The notes under the pieces are model-generated. The model was not told the DNA's origin. It did not search any database and saw only the letters and a list, made by a program, of their open reading frames with translations. From the NCBI GenBank assembly GCA_031771865.1, contig JASISA010000019.1, forward strand, positions 1,178,001 through 1,242,000: 64,000 bases of DNA, in the 5' to 3' direction. The translations under genes and the position numbers were made by a program. Source of the DNA: Nothophaeocryptopus gaeumannii (Eukaryota > Ascomycota > Dothideomycetes > Mycosphaerellales > Mycosphaerellaceae). Shown here piece by piece: positions 23,435 through 35,203 of the stretch (positions are counted from its first letter, which is position 1; each line of letters opens with the position of its first letter).

Positions 23435-26400
23435 CTTTCAAAAGTTAACAATCCAAAGATTCGAACAGGAAAGGACTGAAGGCAAGAAGGGAAGATGATT
23501 CAAGTTGTCGAATGTAACCGAGGGCAACGGAGAGGGCCAGGAGAGACTGATATATGAGATCAATGGCCGGGACCTTACTCTCGTGAACACTAGCTGGCGT
23601 TAGTGGATGATTGGCTGTGAAAGAGAGTGCCGTCAAAAGGATGCCAGACGTCGAGGTCAGCGGGTCCCGCGTTTCGTCTCGTGCTTGGGCATGATGGGTC
23701 CGTTCTACCAGAGACCGAAAGCTTGGACCTGGCTCAAAGCTAGACGATCAGACTCTGGGCTAGGGAACTTTCTTTTCGGCACGAGGTCTCTTCGGCAAAC
23801 CGACCCGATTTCCGTGAAGAGCACCCATGTATGCTCGTTAAGCGTCTTCGCTGATCTTCTCAGCATATTCTCCTCTTGGGCAGGCTTTTCTGCCACACTG
23901 CGTGATAATGAACGGCGAGGCCGACGACGACTTCCTTATTGTTTTACTGCAACGTCGAGCTTCACCGTCGAGTGATCGTCATGTTTGTCAGAGCCTCACA
24001 TGCGGCTCTGCAACCGTTTCCGCAAGGCATGTTCTGGAGATCCGCAGTTCCGACCGTGACGCTCATTCGGGTAAAGGGATGTTGCTCCTTCCTTCCCGGA
24101 GATATCACCGACGTCTGAGGTCACGGGAAGTGGCTGCGTGTATCATTCGGTCGCGCAGGACAGACGCCAAGAGCCGTTTGGGGAAGCAATTCATGAAACG
24201 ATAGGTCCGGATGCGTATTGATAGCGCCATGTTTCGTTGCACAGCCGCGCGCGCACGATGTCGATCTCACAGTCCAAATCTGGTCTCACCGGTAGAATCA
24301 AAGCCACAGTAAGAATTAGGGCGGAGCTGTCTCCACATCCCTGTATCTGACAGCCAGTATCGCCTACGCAGTGTTGCACACATTGAAGATCAGCGTATTA
24401 TCCCTAACGCGGAATGGTCCAAACCACCTCTTTGAAGACGCCGCAGATCCCAGCTTCTTGGCCCTGGGGCTGTCAAAAGCCGGTCGAAAATGGCCTGTGA
24501 CATTGTCGATCAATTCAGATATAAGCCATCCACCATCGCTACAGGCCTCGATCCTGTCCCAAACAGGTCTTTATGTGGGTTGTTCCTGGCTCGAGTCTTT
24601 ATCGTATTTGTAATAAAGATGGAGACGTCTCTACATCTCGAGGATCGCCAGAATTCGCAAGTGCCGAGTTGATACAGACCGAAGTCGTCTCAGATGTCAG
24701 ATTCCTCATTGGCGCACAAGCTCGCTTGCCGATTCGCCGATGGCAGCAGAATGTGTGAAGATGTCGACAGCGGCTTGTTGCTATCTATTTCGCGCCCAAG
24801 GGTAATGCAACAGAGACGTGAAGTCGATCACAATTGGCGCGGCACTCTGTATGTCCAGGTATCTGCTGGCATCTGTTTTGAGTCTTATTTGGTGCTGGCG
24901 AATGTTCGGAAGGACCGACTAGCAGTGCTGATACCTAAAGGTCCTGTCGTCCATGTCGATCGCTCCTGCTCGATTGTAGAGGCTGAGACGGTTATCTCCT
25001 GGGGTCGTTGAGGGTCTGGGTGTATGGTTTTGCGCCGGCCATTGCGGAGCCCCCATCCTGTACTAGATTGTCCAGCTACAGAGCTGCGTATGCATTCGTG
25101 GAAGCGTTTCGCGAATGCGGTGCTCCGCAGACATGTAACAATAGCTCAATGCAGTCTCAATGCTACTGGTGCCAGAAGCTTGCTTGGTATACGGGATAGT
25201 CCGATTCACACGATTGTCAAGCCCCAGTGGAAAGAACAGTTCCAGTTGCAGGCCTGAATAGAGAGCCTCGTCGACTTGCTTGTCCTCCATAAGTTCCCGC
25301 TCCGCCTGCAGTTAATGTGTGAGTGATCGGAAGGTTCCAATTGTGGCTGCTAGCACAAGAACATACATGCAGCCCACTCGATCCACGAACGTCTATGCGA
25401 TCAAGCGTTGGTGCTATGGGTCCAGCACAACCAATGCGCGCCTCACTGAAGCAAACCTAGGCACGGCACAGAGTAGCTGCGATGGAGTATACGCTGGTTT
25501 GCGGCCGATATCATTGGGAAGGTGGTGCAGGTCGCAGCGGCACGTCTTGTGCCTTGTCGACCAGTAACAGGCGTGGTGGGATTCTTCCGTCACACCATCG
25601 CATAGACATCCCACGGGGTCCCCCGTTCGCACATTGAGGTAGCATCTTAGTGCTGCGAAGGATAGAATTCTCCAGGTGCTGTCCAGACTAGAGTTTGTTG
25701 CCACAGTTCCTTGACTTCGAAGATCTGCAAACCCGGAGCTGAGTAAGATTCGAAGACGCAATGGCCAAAAAGGCACTCTCCATCAATTTGAAGGGTAGTA
25801 TCGATGTCAGAGTGAGATCGAGAAGACGCCGTGATCTCGGCCAGAATGTTCAATGTGGCGAACACGACGAGGCAGTGATCGAATGGCCAGCGTTGCTTTC
25901 CAGATTGGTGTGGCGGCTCCCTTTTCTACGCTGTGTGACACTCGAAAATGTTTGCTGCATTGCAGCCAGTTCCAGGCCACTATTGTTCTAACATTCGGGT
26001 CCGTTTGTCGATTTGGGCTGGAGGCTTCGGTGCTTTCCGCAAGACCCGTAGGCTAAACTTTTGAAGCTAAGACATTTCGAGCCAGTCGACTGGTAATCGA
26101 ACGCCGTCGGCTCTCCTGGATTTGGTCGTCTACTTCCCTTCGGCCTGCCGACACCCACCGAGCCGTGTCATCTCAATCTCGGCATCCTATGTAATATTGT
26201 CGGCCCGAGTTGTAATTGTTTGTACCGCGGGCGATGACCTTGCAAAAGGTCCCGCTTCACGTGACGCCACCTTCCTAATTTGATTTGCATCTTCAGTGCA
26301 GTCCACGCCAACTGCTACAGAACTCTCATCAGGAGCCGGAGAGGAAGAGAGGAGCCAGCTGGGAGACGCAGATTTATCTGGCCAGTTCTGTCCACGCCAG

Positions 26401-26470
26401 CTGCTTTACGACGCGCTGCTCTCCATTCTTGCGAAAGTCCGGGAAGGCTTGTGACTTCGTACCACAATCG
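23435..26470. other. About 3-kb gap without supported genes
   Basis: Unusually long for this gene-dense window. Several minus-strand frames (about 25647-25865, 25414-25776, 25063-25290) look faintly protein-like but cannot be joined or matched to a family. It may hold a decayed gene, an unrecognised fast-evolving gene or regulatory DNA. RIP-like TpA enrichment is not obvious. Confidence 0.4.
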
Positions 26471-27696
26471 ATGCCTGTAAACCGCGAGATCAATGGCGAT
26501 GAGATATCTCCACCACCATCGAAGCGCCGCAAAGCACTCAAAGTGGACTCCAGCAGTGCTTCTTCGAGCGTCAAGAGTATCCAGATATACTCTTGGAATG
26601 TCAATGGCATCGCTCCGTTTCTCCGGCCATCCATCACTTCTTTCTTTTCGGCAGCGAACGCGAAAGCAAAGACAGTAACACTGCACGGCTCCTCGCAGTC
26701 ACTGCGAGACGTGCTTGGACGATTGACTGGCCGACGATGCTCTTGCTGCAGGAAGTCAAGATCAATCCAGATGACCGCGCCACGCAGCGGGCCGTCAAGA
26801 GGGCTGTCGCAGCGACGAGCGATGATGCGAAGGCGGGACCAGGCTATCGCGCCTTCTTCTCACTTCCGTCAGACAAGTACAATGCCAGGGGTTTTGGGCG
26901 CAAGGTATACGGCGTCTGCAGTCTGATCCGAGATGACTTTGTCGACGCGTTCGTGGACATCGTTCGCGAGGTTGATTGGGATGTCGAGGTACGATACTTT
27001 GTTCCTATCCCGCTGGCAATGCTGACCTCGCCCAGGGGCGGGTTTTGGTGTGCGAAACTAAGGCAGTGGGCGCACTGCCAAAGCTTGCGATTTTTAATTT
27101 CTATGCTGTAAATGGCACTGACGCCCCTTATAAGGATCCAAAGACCGGATGTGTGCGCGGAACGAGGCACGACAGGTATGTATAGCCGGCCGAATTTTGA
27201 ACTCTGAGGGCGGTGTCTGATCGGTCGCAGGAAGCTGAAGGTGCATGAGCTCCTACAAGGCGAGTGTCGCGCGCTCGAGGCGAAGGGCTTTCATGTTGTG
27301 CTCGCCGGCGACATGAACATAGCCCGCTCGAGGCTGGACGGGCATCCGAACTTGCGAACCTTTCCAGAGCAGCATTGTATCAATCGTGCGGACTTCAAGG
27401 CGAAGTTTCTGGATGACCCGAATGGGGATGGAAAGAAGTCGGGGGCTGAGGAGAGCACTTCCAGCTTGCGGATGGTCGACTCTTTTCGTGAGCTGCACCC
27501 GAGCAAGGCAGGATATACATACTATCCTCGCACAAGAGACTTTGGCGCCAGCTGCGATAGGGTTGATATGATCCTGCTCTCCAGCCCACTCAAAGCGAGC
27601 CTGCGTGAAGCTGGAATGCATGCAAACCAGGCAGCTCGCGGTCCGTCCGACCATGTTCCTCTGTACTCATCTTTGACTTTCGACCAGCCAGACTAG
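26471..27696 (+). pseudogene. EEP-family nuclease (exonuclease III/AP endonuclease-like) with an apparent 1-nt frameshift
   Basis: DNase I-like metal-dependent phosphodiesterase resembling class-II AP endonucleases. Exons 26471-26988, 27036-27175 and 27231-27696. Motifs: YSWNVNGIAPFL, LLLQEVKI (metal-binding Glu), NFYAVNGTD, VLAGDMNIARSRLD (catalytic D/N), CDRVDMILLSS and GPSDHVPLYSS (catalytic Asp-His). Up to SLRDVLGR the protein is in one frame and from DWPTMLLLQ in another; a base seems to be missing near 26715-26726. The exon lengths sum to 1124 nt, one short of a multiple of three. About 374 aa if intact, without the PCNA-binding tail and GRF finger of true Apn2. It could be a real mutation, a sequence error or an odd intron. 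Confidence 0.75.
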
Positions 27697-27776
27697 CACC
27701 AGCAAGCAAGCGAGGGAGCATCGGACGTTGGTTAGCTCTCAAGTCGCAGGCCTTTTCCATCGCGCCAATGTCAATA

Positions 27777-28281
27777 TCATGAAGATGCAGCACGTGCAAG
27801 AACGGTGTCAACGATAACGCGAAAGGCTTCCATTTCCTCGTCCACCGAACCGCCACCGGCAGCGAGAGATAGGTTGATGCTGCTGCCAACGTAAGAAGGC
27901 TTCTGTAGGCGGCGCGCAAGCACTTTCGCCATGCGAGTCGCGAAGTCTAGCGATGCGGCGCTGCTGTAGAGGGCTGTGCTCATTGGTTGTGTTGGGTTGT
28001 ATCGCTGTGGTTGACGTTAGCTTGCACTCCAGCTCATGCACCTCAAGCTTTCGTTTACGTACATCCGGCATCGCGTAGACAAAGCTGCCAAGTGCCGCAG
28101 CTCCAGAGGTGCCCAGCTCGGTGCTCGTGAGAAATAGCATCACCGACTTCGAGGAGACGGTCAGACGGATGTTGATCTTCACTTCAGGACTGTGTGGGAG
28201 GGTGAGGGCCAACTCCTCGGTCTTGCTGTCGCGGTCTGTGCCATTAGCCAGACGAGCGCTGCTGCTGGCGTCAGCTGCCAT
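27777..28281 (-). CDS. Proteasome assembly chaperone 4 (PAC4-like)
   Basis: Small chaperone that pairs with PAC3 to guide 20S alpha-ring assembly. Two exons (28281-28063, 28004-27777), intron 28005-28062, 148 aa. Seen: ALTLPHSPEVKINIRLTV, FLTSTELGTSGAAALGSFVYAMPD, then after the intron RYNPTQPMSTALYSSAASLDFATRMAKVLARRL and a conserved KPSYVGSSINL strand, which match the PAC4 fold pattern. It ends 80 bp from the 3' end of the nuclease gene and diverges from the N2227 gene, with start codons 266 bp apart. Confidence 0.8.
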
Positions 28282-28547
28282 GATGATTCGATGCGAAGAA
28301 ATGCAGACTGCGTGAAGGTCAGATAGCGGAACGATGAACGAGGTGTTGTTGTTGACGCGAGACTTCGAAACCTTGGACGTCCCGTAGTTCTAGAACTAAA
28401 CTTAAGAGGATGCAGACGCGAGAGGGGAGGACAGAAGTTGTGGCATCGCGGGACTCCTGATTGCTGTGCCGCCCGGCTTTCTCACATTCCTTCGTCCAAA
28501 CGCACGCATGCACACAATCCTGTTCATGAAGGCTTGGACTGAGGAAT

Positions 28548-29833
28548 ATGTCTTCCAAGCATCATGGCAAGGATGCCGAGGAAGCAGAAGGCCCATTCTC
28601 AGATCCCGAGGAAGAGCGAGCATTCCACGCCGTCTTGAACTCGTTCAGGTAAGGACAGAAAGGTGATCTCCTTCGTCTGTACTTTCTTACGTGCCCAGGA
28701 ATTATCGACAGGCTGCTCATTACAACGTGACTCATCTTCGACGTCAATCGTTCTATGCGCTTCCAGCGGCCCAACAAGAGCTCCTGTCTTCGCCGCCATT
28801 CAATCTGCCCGGTACACTCAGCAAAGTCGACCAAGCAATACAGTCAAACGCCGAAATCGCCGAGGCCATTCTGCGAGTCGGCCTAGCAGCTTATGGCATT
28901 GATCACGCAGACGAACGGTTCAAAGACCAGAAAAATACAACTGATTTGGACAAGGCTCGTACGACGATTCGACAGCTGTATCGAGACTGGTCCGCAGAAG
29001 GCTTGCCAGAGAGACACGCGGCCTTCACTCCTTTTCTGGAGGCCTTGGAGAATCACCTCCCTTCGAATCCCTCGCAACGCTGTCACTTGTCAGTACTGGT
29101 ACCAGGAGCCGGCCTTGGCAGGCTAGTGTTCGACATATGCTGTGCAGGCTACACCGTTGAAGGCAATGAGATATCGTACCATCAGCTGCTAACCTCCAAC
29201 TATATTCTGAACGGCGTACAACAAGCTGGCCAACATCGGCTTTATCCATGGGCGCTGAACTTCAGTAATCACCTCAACCGGGCTGACCAACTTCACTCAG
29301 TCTCGATACCGGACATCAATCCCGCAGCTACGTTGATGGCAGCTGAGACAGAAATACGGTCGGAGAAACCTTTTGGCGAGCGAATGTCAATGAGTGCTGC
29401 CGACTTTTGCATAGTATATCGTCAGCCCGATCACAAAGATGCCTTCGACGCCGTAGCGACATGTTTCTTCATCGACACCGCTCCCAATGTGATCCGATAT
29501 TTTGAGACGGTGAAGAATTGCTTGCGGACAGGAGGTATCTGGATAAATCTGGGGCCATTGCTATGGCACTTCGAGGCAGGTCAAACTCCCTCGGAATTAG
29601 AAAGACAGGGTGAAAAGCGACCGGAAAATGGCCTACATGAGGACGATGGAATCGGTGAGCCAGGCAACTTTGAGCTCTCCAACGACGAGGTGATGACGAT
29701 GCTGAACCGCTTTGGTTTTGAAATCGTCGAGCAAGGCGAGGCCTCTGCTACGGGCTACATCCAAGATCCCAGGAGTATGCTGCAGAGTGTCTACCGGCCG
29801 GTGTTCTGGGTCGCAAGGAAGAGATTAATATGA
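28548..29833 (+). CDS. N2227-like (carnosine N-methyltransferase type) protein
   Basis: SAM-dependent methyltransferase of the N2227 family, whose animal and yeast members methylate carnosine-type histidine compounds. Exons 28548-28648 and 28699-29833 give 411 aa. Seen: FSDPEEERAFHAVLNSFR at the N-terminus, VLVPGAGLGRLVFDICCAGY (SAM-binding motif I, about residue 170), GNEISYHQLLTSNYIL, then FDAVATCFFIDTAPNVIRY and GGIWINLGPLLWH, all diagnostic for the family. The short exon 1 is needed to reach the ATG and joins in phase. Confidence 0.93.
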
Positions 29834-30370
29834 CTTCAGGGTTATAACGGAGAGGGGTTCCAAAATTTGCAGAGTCGTCTGCAGAACAGTCTAGTAGACG
29901 ATGTCTGGAGAAACAATCAGCAGTAGAATTGAAGCTCGTTTTCGTGTAGCTCCAGCTCTGTCACATGAAAGCGCTGCAACTGTGGACTGCGCGTGATTTG
30001 CCCTACCTGCCGCCATCCTCCTTCCACTAACTGCCCAATTCGCACATCGCACGGCACACATCTGCTTTTGTACCGGCCGTAAGCAAAATAATGGGCTGTG
30101 AAGAGTAAGGAGGTCCGAAGAAAAGCCCGTCGGAAGTGGGCCGAACATGACACGCTTCGAACTCCAACCTCGGCTGTCGCGTCACGGCGTCAGAACAAGG
30201 ATAGGAAAACCGACCGAGACGGGATAGAAACAAAAATAATACTTCACCTGCGCCCAAGAAAGATTCCAGGACGATGTACTGCTCTTCATAGGCCTCTCGT
30301 TGTTACGAGTCCAGCGAGAAAATCGCTCCTTCCAAACCAGCCAACCTCGCGTCCTCCTCGCCGAACCACA
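29834..30370. other. Intergenic upstream of the thioesterase
   Basis: 3' UTR of the methyltransferase and promoter/leader of the thioesterase. The frame leading into 30371 is open upstream but has no better start. Nothing else seen. Confidence 0.5.
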
Positions 30371-31548
30371 ATGTCCCAATCCCACCCAACCCTCATCAAA
30401 CCCCCTTCCCCCTCTCACGACAAAGCCCCCATCGAAGACGTCCTCGAACTCACCCACCTCAACGACATCGACCCTAATCTCTTCACCAACACTCGTCCGC
30501 TATGGCATCCTCCCGGTGCCCGAGGAATATACGGCGGAGCCGTAATCGCCCAAACCCTCGCAGCCGCGCAGAAGACGGTCCCGGAGGATTTCTTGGTGCA
30601 TAGTATGCATTGCTACTTCGTTCTGAATGGTAATTCGGAGATTCCGATAATTTATCATGTGGAACACGTCCGGGAGGGGAGGAGTTTTGCGACAAGGACT
30701 GTACAGGCGAGGCAGAGGGGACAGCCGATTTTTACAGTGACGTTGAGTTTCATGAGGGAGGGGGCGGGTGGGAAACAGTTGGTGGAACATCAGGCTGAGA
30801 TGCCGTTTGTCTCTGCGCCCGTGGATGAAGAGCCGATTGATTTGTACCGCGGGGCGAAGAGTCCGTTTGTGACGCAACGCGTGGATATATTGAACAACGA
30901 TAGCAAGAGGCCGGATTTGAAGAGGACGAGACAGTGGATAAAGTGTCGGGGGAAGATCTCCGAGGAAGGGGGAACGCAGGCGCATTTGAGCGCATTGGCT
31001 TACATGTCCGATTCATATTTTATCGGGACGGTAGCGAGAACGCATCGGCTGTGGAGGTATTCTGAAGCGCGGAAGAGTAATGAGAAGGATAAAAGTGGTG
31101 GGGAGAAGAGGAGGTTGATTACGCAGGATATTATGCAGAAGTTGCAAAAGATGGATTTGGAGACTTTGAAGAGGGTGGAGGGGATGGACGACGATATTAT
31201 CAATCAGCTCAAGACATTGGAGATCAAGGATGGGGAAGTGATTGGGTTGAAAGAGAAGAGGCCGGAAATTGGGATGATGGTTTCCTTGGATCATAGTATC
31301 TACTTCCACTCTCCGAGGGACTTCAGGGCGGATGAGTGGTTGTGTGCTGAGGCAGAGACGCCTTGGGCTGGCGATGGGAGAGGATTCGTGATGCAGAGAA
31401 TCTTCTCGAGGCGCGGGAAGTTGATTGCAAGTTGTGTGCAAGAGGTGAGTAGGCACGGACGCTTGTGTCATTGGAGGAATACTTGCTAATCAGTGCATAG
31501 GGCGTAGTGAGGCTAAAGCAGGAGAGTACGCCCGGGTCGAAGCTGTGA
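30371..31548 (+). CDS. Acyl-CoA thioesterase II (TesB/PTE1-like), peroxisomal signal SKL
   Basis: Hydrolyses acyl-CoA to free fatty acid and CoA, probably in peroxisomes. Exons 30371-31444 and 31501-31548 give 373 aa with two hot-dog domains. Seen: LWHPPGARGIYGGAVIAQTLAAA, HSMHCYFVLNGN, VREGRSFATRTVQARQ, and in the second half SLDHSIYFHSPRDFRADEWL and GRGFVMQRIFSRRGKLIASCVQEG. The 15-codon last exon ends in GSKL-stop, a canonical type-1 peroxisomal signal. A lysine-rich insert of about 50 residues separates the domains. If the 56-bp intron is retained, the frame ends in a different tail without SKL. Confidence 0.92.
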
Positions 31549-32013
31549 TACCCTACTACAGACCATCGATATGCGATGTCGGCGTGGCATTCTTGGCGAC
31601 TGATTTTTTTAATAGATTGGTAGGGAGCGTGATTTGTACAGAGTGTACTGCTAGACAGCCATATTGATCCAAAGTCTGCATAGCTTCAGAAGGCATATCG
31701 GTCTTCGGCAGTATCCAATGGGCATGGTGGTGATATGCTCTGCTGACATGCAATGTGTACCTGGCGAACAGAGTTTCGAGCATCACTCGGCTTCTGCAGG
31801 GATGATGTGGAGAGATGCTGACCCCACACTCGATGTCATTTCTTGCCATTCGACTCATTCTGCACCACTCCAACCGGCCTTTGACATTTTAAGCCGAAGC
31901 TGGTCCTGTCTCTATTTTCACCATTCAATTCAACCTCACTCTTCATCCACCAATTGCGATTGTGACTTTTGATAAGCGCACTGCAGCAGCCGAGGCGACT
32001 GCCCACCATAACC
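31549..32013. other. Intergenic and LEU4 leader
   Basis: No gene seen. The region just before 32014 is AC-rich and looks like the leader of the isopropylmalate synthase transcript. No amino-acid control upstream ORF could be identified with confidence. Confidence 0.45.
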
Positions 32014-34082
32014 ATGTGCGTAGCGAAACTTTCTAGCGCAGGACATCACAGTGCAAGAACACGAGCAGCCTTACTTACTATTGTACACCAGGCTTCAAGA
32101 CCCGAGCAAGAAATACCGCCGATTCAAGCCATTGGACATCCCGAACCGACAATGGCCCTCCAAAGAACTCAACAAAGTTCCCCGATGGCTCGCGACCGAC
32201 TTGCGAGACGGCAACCAATCCCTCGTTGATCCCATGGACGGTGAGCAGAAATGGCGGTACTTCCAAATGCTCGTAAAGCTGGGCTACAAAGAGATTGAGA
32301 TTTCATACCCTTCGTCAGGAGATACAGATTTCGACTTCACGAGGAAGTTGGTGACGACGCCTTGCATTGTGCCGGATGATGTCTGGTTGCAGGTTCTCTC
32401 GCCTTGCAGGAAAGAGTTGATCAGAAGGACGGTGGATAGCTTGAAGGGTGCAAAGAAGGCGATTCTACATCTTTATCTTGCGACGAGCCCTTGCTTTCAA
32501 CAGATCGTGTTTGGCATGAACAACGAGCAGAGTAAGGCTTTGGCAGTTGAGTGCACTAAATATGCGCGGTCAATTACCAAGGACGATCCGAGCTCTGGCG
32601 TGGAAGAGTGGGCATATGAGTTCTCTCCAGAGACTTTTTCAGACACGGACAAGGACTTCGCCGTGGAGATCTGTGAGGCCGTGAAGGAAGCGTGGGGACC
32701 AACGGAGGAGCACCCGATCATTTTCAACTTGCCTGCGACTGTCGAGATGAGTACGCCGAACGTTTACGCCGATCAGATCGAGTATTTCTGCACACATATC
32801 ACCGAGCGCGAGAAGATCGCCGTGTCTCTACACCCTCATAACGACAGAGGATGTGCTGTAGCTGCTGCAGAGATGGCGCAGATGGCCGGTGCGGATCGAG
32901 TAGAAGGAACTCTTTTCGGGAATGGAGAGCGGACAGGAAACGTCGACTTGGTCACTTTGGCCCTGAACCTCTACACTCAGGGCATCCATCCTGGGATCGA
33001 CTTCTCAGACATCAACAGCGTGATCGACATTGTGGAGAAGAGCAACAAGATCCCCGTACATCCTCGCGCACCGTATGGCGGTTCTTTGGTCACTTGCGCA
33101 TTCTCGGGCTCCCACCAAGATGCGATCAAGAAGGGCTTCAACCTCAGAGACAAGCAAAATGCAGGCCGCGAAGATCCCTGGGTCGTGCCATATCTGCCTT
33201 TGGATCCTCAGGATATCGGGCGAAGCTATGAGGCCGTCATTCGCGTCAACAGTCAATCTGGCAAGGGCGGTGTTGCTTGGATCATCAAGCGTACTCTCGA
33301 ACTCGACCTACCTCGTGGCTTGCAAGTTGCTTTCTCCAAGATTGTACAGCGCGAAACGGATATGCTTGGGCGGGAATTGCTCGCGAATGAGATTCGGGAT
33401 TTGTTCGTTGAGGCATACCATCTTAACAAGAACCCGCGCTTTTCTCTTGTCGACTACGATATCACTACTGATCGCTCTGCATCACCTGCACCGCCGGCGG
33501 CTGGCAAGACAGCCTCCAACAGGAATCTGCGCAGGAAGTTCCGCGGTGTCATTGAGATTGATGGGGCAGAGCACAAAGTTGAGGGTGTCGGAAACGGAGC
33601 TTTGTCTGCTCTGGCGAATGCTCTGAAGGAGATTGGCATCGATCTGGATATCGCCGATTACAAGGAACATGCTATTGAACGAAATATCGGCAAAGGTCGC
33701 GACACACAAGCAGCGACATACATCGAGTGCACAGCTGCTGGAAACGCACAGAAAGTGTGGGGTGTCGGAATTCATGAGGATGTCGTACAGTCGTCTCTGT
33801 TTGCTATGCTCGGTGCAGCTTCTTCGGTAAGTCCAAACTGACCCTCGCCTCCTGCCTACCTGCATCTTGCTGACGATGTCGCAGTTCCTCTCCTCAAGAC
33901 CCAGCTCGCCCGTGCCCTTCCGACCTAAGAGATCGAACACGCAGCACTTGGACGTTGGCCCGGATCTCAGCCAGGAGAAGCGAGAGTTGAATGGTGCGCC
34001 GAAGAGTGCGCCTGACGCGCAAAGCCATGTTGTGGCGAATCTTGAGGCGAAATTAAATGGGGACGGGCAACGAGGTGGATGA
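32014..34082 (+). CDS. LEU4: Alpha-isopropylmalate synthase
   Basis: First committed step of leucine synthesis: acetyl-CoA + 2-oxoisovalerate to 2-isopropylmalate. Seen: RWLATDLRDGNQSLVDPM (active-site Arg and metal Asp), SLHPHNDRGCAVAAAE (metal His), FGNGERTGNVDLVTLALN, and a C-terminal leucine-feedback regulatory domain with FRGVIEIDGAEHKVEGVGNG. Coding parts 32014-32015, 32092-33826 and 33885-34082 give 644 aa. The start codon appears to be split: AT, a 76-bp intron (GTGCGT...ACCAG), then G, giving MLQDPSKKYRRFKP, which fits fungal homologs. No other in-frame ATG lies upstream. The last exon adds a Ser/Pro-rich tail. Confidence 0.9.
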
Positions 34083-34621
34083 GAGTGGGGTGAGGCAGGG
34101 GTGACTTTAGGATTATGAAAAGTCGTCGTATCATGTGCGGGAGTGAGTGGTGCATTTGCATTTGAAATTGCGGTTTCATGCTCGCCGCATTTGGCTCAAT
34201 ACCACAAGGATTGAAACATCATCCATCCCTTCGATTATGCTCTAGCAGTTCCCCTTTCGAAACTCCCCGTGACTACTCCCTCACGACTAGCCATTCACCA
34301 CAGCCCCAAAGACCGCAGAAGTGACTTACCGGATTCAAACACAATGCAGCTCTCTTCTCTAGTCCCCACTAATTGCAAAAGGCCCCATTTACAATTCTGC
34401 TCAAGCTGTTCGATCGCTTCGCAGACCCTCAGGCGCTTTCAATGTGGAGTCCGAACTTGTTTCCGTTAAAGTCAGTGCAATCAGAATTATATGTGGAAGG
34501 CGAACCCCTGGCAAGATAAGGTGTACGGTTTTCATGTGAAAGCGGCAGTTGCGAGGCTTAGAAGAAGGCTCGACTGCAGAGGCTCGAAATCACGCTGACT
34601 TCGAACACACCATCCATCAAG
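34083..34621. other. Intergenic, convergent 3' ends
   Basis: Lies between the 3' ends of LEU4 (plus) and the small unknown gene (minus). No coding signal seen. Confidence 0.5.
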
Positions 34622-35203
34622 CTATCGCATGATTTTGCCATACGCTCCCTCCTGCTCCTTTCCCTCCCCACTTTTCTTCTTCCACTCCCTCTCAAACCGT
34701 ATCAACTCCTCAACCAATCCCTCCATATCCTCCTCCTCATCTCCACATTCCCTCCCACACCCTGGCATCGCATCCAGCACCATCTCATGCTTCCTCCACT
34801 CATACTCCCCCATCTCCTCCAAAAATAACTCAAATCCGTCCTCCACTGGTCTTTTCACAAACTCCCTCCCAGCAACCTTCAACCATTCCTCTGCTAATCT
34901 ACCCTGTTCAACCGTCCTCTCCTCCTCGCCGGTGCTATCATCGTCGTCAGGTCGCATCACCGGCATACTGGAGGCAGCATCATAATCTGTCTTGTCGAAA
35001 ATGCAGATTGCGAAGGAGTGGAATGCTTCGGCGTCTTGGTAGCGGGCTGCGCGGTGGAACGAGGCGATTGCGTGCGTGATGGCGATGAGGGCTGGGTGTA
35101 ATTTATGGTGAGGCGGAGAGTATTGACGAGCGGGTGAAGCTGGGTTGGAGATGTGGAAGGCGATGGGAAGTTGGGACGGAAGGGATGAGAGGGCGGATCC
35201 CAT
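34622..35203 (-). CDS. Hypothetical protein, small acidic, related to the next gene
   Basis: Single-exon 193-aa protein not matched to a known family. Seen: MGSALSSLPSQLP start (a Gly2, so myristoylation is possible but unproven), a helix-like HPALIAITHAIASFHRAARY and then EAFHSFAICIF, and a charged acidic C-terminal half ending in KEQEGAYGKIMR. The pattern HR-x(5-7)-EAF-x2-F recurs in the neighbouring minus-strand gene at 35507-35896, suggesting tandem paralogs. Expression is not shown by the sequence, but the frame is long, ATG-initiated and compositionally coding-like. Confidence 0.6.
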   Translation of the reverse strand: MGSALSSLPSQLPIAFHISNPASPARQYSPPHHKLHPALIAITHAIASFHRAARYQDAEAFHSFAICIFDKTDYDAASSMPVMRPDDDDSTGEEERTVEQGRLAEEWLKVAGREFVKRPVEDGFELFLEEMGEYEWRKHEMVLDAMPGCGRECGDEEEDMEGLVEELIRFEREWKKKSGEGKEQEGAYGKIMR

